Positions 61,000-64,000 of a stretch of 64,000 nucleotides of DNA are shown here, piece after piece. The notes beneath the pieces were generated by a model, which was not told where the DNA came from, searched no databases, and was given only the letters and a program-made list of their open reading frames with translations. The stretch is from positions 244,365-308,364 of the forward strand of contig SVGS01000001.1 of assembly GCA_015056205.1 (NCBI GenBank), in the 5' to 3' direction. The translations under genes were made by a program, and so were the position numbers. The first letter of the stretch is position 1. Every line of letters begins with the position of its first letter. The DNA is from Clostridiales bacterium. GTDB taxonomy: Bacteria; Bacillota; Clostridia; Christensenellales; Aristaeellaceae.

Positions 61000-62521
61000 A
61001 TACCTTCAGCAGGTGCTGCCGGAATATCAGGACAATCCGCTCATCGAAGCTCTTCCAGATATTCTCTCAGCCAGCGATACTATGAAGCTGCTGACAAAGC
61101 GGCCGCGATACAGTGCGGATGAACGGAACCTGGAATCAAAATATCGGATTCACTGTTTGTCCCGTCTGCTGCATGAGTTTTACCAGCCGTTGCCGCAGCA
61201 TATTGACATAGAGACCAGAATATCGGTGTGCTTACGGCAGGGATATCTGAATCGGAATCCCCTGGGGAAGCAATACACGCTCATGGCCAACGAATCATAT
61301 GAGGCTATGCGGGAAAAGCGGCAAATTCGTTACATCCCCGGTTATCATCCCAATGCTTCAGGCTTTACCATCATCGGAGTATCTGGCGTTGGGAAAAGTA
61401 CTGCAGTGGAAAGCATCCTGTCCCTTTACCCGCAGGTTATTCAGCACTCCCTGTATCATGGCGAACCGCTCCCAGTGAAGCAGATCGTCTGGCTGAAGCT
61501 GGACTGTCCGCACAACGGTTCTTTGGGTGAACTCTGTTACCGGTTCTTCAAAGCAGTAGACGACGCCATTGAGCCGGAAGAGAAGATCTTTGACCAGTAC
61601 AAAAAATCCCGGATTACCATTGATTCCATGCTGACGAATATGCAGCGGCTTGCGCAGGAATATTCGTTGGGAATGTTGGTGGTTGACGAGGTTCAGCACC
61701 TTTCACTGGCCAAGGGCGGTTCCGACGCCATGCTGAATTTCTTTGTGACGCTTGTCAATACCATTGGCGTACCGGTGGTTCTCATCGGGACATCCAAGGC
61801 AATGCCGATTCTGCAGGGCGAATTCCGCCAGGCGCGTCGTTCCAGCGGTCACGGAGATCTCATCTGGAACCGGATGAAAAAGGAACGGACCTGGATTACC
61901 TTTGTGGAATCCATGTGGGAATATCAATGGCTGCGCAACAAGGTGCCTCTGACAGCAAAGATGCTGGACGCGTTCTACGAAGAAACGCAGGGGATCATCG
62001 TTCTGGCGGTGATTCTGTACGTATTGATTCAGGAAGACGCCATCATTAGCGAACGTGAAACCTTCGGCGCGGAAGATGTCGGCAGGGTGGCGCGTCAGCG
62101 AATGGCACTGGTTCAGCCCATGCTGGACGCGCTGCGGAAAAACGATCAGAAACTCATTGACAAGTACGAGGATATCACAGACATTCTGCTGGAAGAGGTT
62201 GACCGGCGGCTTTGGTCAGATCTTGCGAAGACTGAAAATCAAAAATCAGGAGAGACCCGAACACTGGAGAAGCTCCGTAATGACATCCTGCCATTCTTTG
62301 TGGCTTTGAAATACAGGCCGGAAGAGATTGAGCCTTACATTGAACAGATTTATCGGGAAAACAAAACCGACGATACGAAAGTCATCATGACCAAAGTATT
62401 TGAATTGGTCAAAAAAGAAGAAAGCAACGAACCTGTTCAGGCCGAGAAGAAATCGCAGAAACAGGAAACCGGTTATGAGGCATTTGCGAATAAAGGTCTG
62501 GTGGATGGAAAAGACTGGTGA
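60974..62521 (+). CDS. tnsC: TnsC-family AAA+ transposition regulator
   Basis: 515 residues, close to Tn7 TnsC (555) and far longer than the short TnsC of Tn5053 or type V-K systems. Walker A is GVSGVGKST (135-143) and Walker B is LVVDEVQHL (236-244, D238 and E239). IGTSKAMPILQG is a sensor 1 region. The C-terminal 110 residues are charged and helical, a likely TnsA/TnsB contact. TnsC forms an ATP-bound ring on target DNA recognised by TniQ or TnsD. GAGGAGG precedes the ATG. Confidence 0.93.
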   Translation: MAAWTVKAEYLQQVLPEYQDNPLIEALPDILSASDTMKLLTKRPRYSADERNLESKYRIHCLSRLLHEFYQPLPQHIDIETRISVCLRQGYLNRNPLGKQYTLMANESYEAMREKRQIRYIPGYHPNASGFTIIGVSGVGKSTAVESILSLYPQVIQHSLYHGEPLPVKQIVWLKLDCPHNGSLGELCYRFFKAVDDAIEPEEKIFDQYKKSRITIDSMLTNMQRLAQEYSLGMLVVDEVQHLSLAKGGSDAMLNFFVTLVNTIGVPVVLIGTSKAMPILQGEFRQARRSSGHGDLIWNRMKKERTWITFVESMWEYQWLRNKVPLTAKMLDAFYEETQGIIVLAVILYVLIQEDAIISERETFGAEDVGRVARQRMALVQPMLDALRKNDQKLIDKYEDITDILLEEVDRRLWSDLAKTENQKSGETRTLEKLRNDILPFFVALKYRPEEIEPYIEQIYRENKTDDTKVIMTKVFELVKKEESNEPVQAEKKSQKQETGYEAFANKGLVDGKDW

Positions 62522-63423
62522 GTGGACAGCAGTTCGGTATTCTGCCGGTACCATATCCGGATGAAAACTGCTACAGCATCATGTGTAGATTTGCTGTTCG
62601 CCACGGACAAACGAGCAACATCCAGATCATTCATGAACTGCTCGGCAACATAACGCCGCTCGACAGTTATGTATTCAAACCTTTCAGACTCCGGGATATC
62701 CGGCGCTGGTATGGCACAGATGAGATTCATGTACACTATGTCGAAAAATTCAGTTGCTATCCGTTTTACAACATGTTTTTACGTCCGACTTTTGCTGCGA
62801 AGGTGAAGGAGAGTGTTATCGGAACAAGTATGACAGTTGGGCAGGCAAAGCAAATCAACAGAGAGTGCGGCTTCAGCCAGGGCCACAAGAAAAGTCTTTG
62901 GTATTGCCCGGAATGTGTCAGGGAAGACGTCCTTCTGCATGGAGAAACATGCTGGAGACGGCTTCCGCAAATGCCCGGTGCGGTTTACTGTCCAATTCAT
63001 GAAGTGAAACTACGGGAAAGCGGAGTAAGTTTCCGGGATATCAAATACAATCTGATTCCAGCGAACTATGCGATGAACCATATTCCTGAACCAGATCCGG
63101 AACCCGGAAATGTGTATTCGGATCGGTATATTAGTCTGGCCAAAGATATTGCCTGGCTTCTGGACAAAGGATTTCAGTTTTCCGACAGCGAATGGGTAAA
63201 GCGGAGTTACTTCGAAATCACCGGAAGCCATCTGACTACGAGCTTTATTTTCGATTTCTTCACGATTCCTGAATGGGCAGACCATTTCGAAGAATATCTG
63301 GCGGCAAAGATCATGAAGGACTGTGGAAAAGAGAGGATTCATTGGACGATCCGAAAGCAAATCGCGACAATCCTTTGCATCAAAAGGAAGTTTGGCACGG
63401 TGGAGAAGTTTTACTCCTCATAA
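62518..63423 (+). CDS. tniQ: TniQ/TnsD-family target-selection protein, short form
   Basis: 301 residues, well below the roughly 500 of Tn7 TnsD. The N-terminal FGILPVPYPDENCYSIMCRFAVRHG and the zinc site C130-x2-C133 (WYCPECVRED) with C158-x2-H161 (VYCPIHEVKL) define TniQ. The usual HRxHQLPG stretch reads WRRLPQMPGAV. A C-terminal region of about 140 residues is too short for a full TnsD DNA-binding domain. In known elements short TniQ proteins act with another specificity factor such as a CRISPR complex. GTG start overlaps the tnsC stop (GTGA). Confidence 0.88.
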   Translation: MSGQQFGILPVPYPDENCYSIMCRFAVRHGQTSNIQIIHELLGNITPLDSYVFKPFRLRDIRRWYGTDEIHVHYVEKFSCYPFYNMFLRPTFAAKVKESVIGTSMTVGQAKQINRECGFSQGHKKSLWYCPECVREDVLLHGETCWRRLPQMPGAVYCPIHEVKLRESGVSFRDIKYNLIPANYAMNHIPEPDPEPGNVYSDRYISLAKDIAWLLDKGFQFSDSEWVKRSYFEITGSHLTTSFIFDFFTIPEWADHFEEYLAAKIMKDCGKERIHWTIRKQIATILCIKRKFGTVEKFYSS

Positions 63424-63444
63424 AACGATGAGGGGGAATCAAAC

Positions 63445-63873
63445 GTGTCGCTGTTGGATGGATTTAAAGAAATCCCACTGAAGGAAAAGCTGGAAGACTC
63501 CATTCTGACGATTACATCAAAATCGTTGAAACTGAGCCGGGCAACTGCCAGACTTCTTGATACGCCAGGACTCGTCAAGTTCCTGACAAACGAAAAGAAA
63601 ATGCAGATCGCTCTCACACCGGCTAAGATCGGCGATGAGAACGGTGTGGATTTTACTTTTCCCCCAGAAGGACGGGAGAAGCCAATTCTGGTGAAAGAAC
63701 CGGCAATCCTGAAAAAGGTTGGGAGTATGACGACGCTGGAAAAGAACGGAACCAATCTGATGCTAACGATCAAAGGGGTGGTGTATCCGGATGAAAAGGT
63801 GATCATTTACGATCTGGGAGAAGCAGAAGAGACGATCATCAAACCGCGGGGTAGAAAACGGAAAGAAGCATAG
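63445..63873 (+). CDS. Unrecognised 142-residue protein of the transposon operon
   Basis: 142 residues from GTG, with GAGGGGG at the correct spacing, 21 bases after tniQ. I recognise no family. The region ILTITSKSLKLSRATARLLD then VKFLTNEKKMQIALTPA has the strand-loop-helix-hairpin pattern of AbrB/MraZ-like DNA-binding proteins; a second region (TNLMLTIKGVVYPDEKVIIYD) is all strand. The tail PRGRKRKEA is basic. It could be an accessory DNA-binding protein or an operon repressor acting at the repeats right after it. It could also be a target-site factor. The fold guess is weak. Confidence 0.65.
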   Translation: MSLLDGFKEIPLKEKLEDSILTITSKSLKLSRATARLLDTPGLVKFLTNEKKMQIALTPAKIGDENGVDFTFPPEGREKPILVKEPAILKKVGSMTTLEKNGTNLMLTIKGVVYPDEKVIIYDLGEAEETIIKPRGRKRKEA

Positions 63874-63880
63874 TTGTTGT

Positions 63881-64000
63881 TCGTCAAATTCCATGAGGAT
63901 CAGATCGTCACAATAAATGCGGGAGAAAATGCAGCCTAAGAGGTTGCATCGTCACAATCGTCATAATCAAAGCGGAAAGATCGTCACAGTAAATGCGGAG
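63881..64000 (+). repeat. Array of ~20-bp direct repeats, cut by the window edge
   Basis: Units ATCGTCACAATAAATGCGG (63904), ATCGTCACAATCG (63948), ATCGTCATAATCAAAGCGG (63957) and ATCGTCACAGTAAATGCGG (63980), with a weaker one at 63880 (TTCGTCAAATTCCATGAGG). The spacing is 22-24 bases between several of them. A hairpin TGCAGCC/GGTTGCA (63930-63946) sits between the first two. On the minus strand the unit contains TGACGAT, like TGACAAT at the left end but inverted. They could be transposase sites or operators. Confidence 0.75.

Larger units (their letters stand above)
57848..64000 (+). mobile_element. Tn7-like transposon, tnsA-proximal part (runs off the right edge)
   Basis: tnsA, tnsB, tnsC and tniQ lie head to tail with overlaps of 22, 26 and 4 bases. 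Their base composition and the AT-rich leader differ from the flanks. The first base is placed at TGAGAAGAATGACAATA, by analogy with Tn7, whose ends read TGT, 5 bases, GACAATAAA; this is the best of several candidates. TAGTT, the 5 bases before it, would be the target duplication. The other end is not in the window unless the repeats after 63.88 kb are part of it. Confidence 0.75.

Noticed and set aside
63881-64000. A CRISPR array next to the transposon operon
   Set aside because: Copies are only about 19 bases, partly degenerate, overlap each other (63948/63957) and have no constant spacer length. It stays a repeat array unless more sequence shows otherwise.

Overview
The window reads as a low- to mid-GC Firmicutes (Clostridia-type) chromosome. 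Evidence is the set of Firmicutes markers (hprK, ylxM-ffh-rpsP-khpA-rimM-trmD, rbgA-rnhB-comM-dprA-topA order, CcpA/HPr-type sugar control genes, PucR- and MsmK/UgpC-type proteins) and strong AGGAGG ribosome sites. Xylan-type glycosidases (GH67, GH3) and a BspA-like leucine-rich repeat protein suggest a gut or rumen anaerobe. I cannot name the species.

Layout. 0-15.8 kb, mostly minus strand: topA (5' end only), dprA, comM, a very large membrane glycosyltransferase, yraN, rnhB, rbgA, a phosphomannomutase, a DUF2461 protein, a GH3 glycosidase, rplS, an ATP-grasp protein and ychF. 15.9-23.3 kb, plus strand: dacF-type carboxypeptidase, then a tight cluster FGGY kinase, HAD phosphatase, hprK, ROK glucokinase and a leucine-rich-repeat protein. 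23.4-32 kb, mixed: SPFH/zinc-ribbon protein with a receiver-like partner, GT1 glycosyltransferase, ctpA, a PucR-type regulator, an esterase, a secreted cysteine-peptidase-like protein and a UgpC/MsmK ATPase. 32-41.6 kb, minus: one long housekeeping operon (ACT, PFL, obg, yhbY, murC, alr, membrane protein, rsmD, coaD, coiled-coil protein) behind a consensus promoter, preceded by pfkA. 41.8-53.6 kb, plus: thrH, a secreted peptidoglycan-binding protein, the SRP/ribosome operon (ylxM to trmD) running into a membrane protein, a barstar homologue, a metallo-hydrolase, comEC and holA; then a tRNA-Leu and a secreted Asp-rich protein. 53.7-57.7 kb: cysK, GH67 alpha-glucuronidase and a PfkB-type sugar kinase.

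57.8 kb to the right edge: the tnsA-tnsB-tnsC-tniQ operon of a Tn7-like transposon, with complete catalytic residues, an AT-rich candidate end carrying TnsB-site-like repeats, one short TniQ, an unrecognised 142-residue protein and an array of ~20-bp repeats that runs off the window. This is the accessory part of the window and the most likely home of something undescribed. Its cargo, its far end and any second targeting factor lie outside the window.

How the genes fit together: hprK and glucokinase sit with sugar and phosphatase genes and point to carbon-source control; GH67 and GH3, both without signal peptides, fit intracellular breakdown of imported xylo-oligosaccharides through a UgpC/MsmK-driven ABC importer; dacF, murC, alr and the peptidoglycan-binding protein serve the wall; dprA, comM and comEC are the DNA-uptake and recombination genes kept by most Firmicutes.
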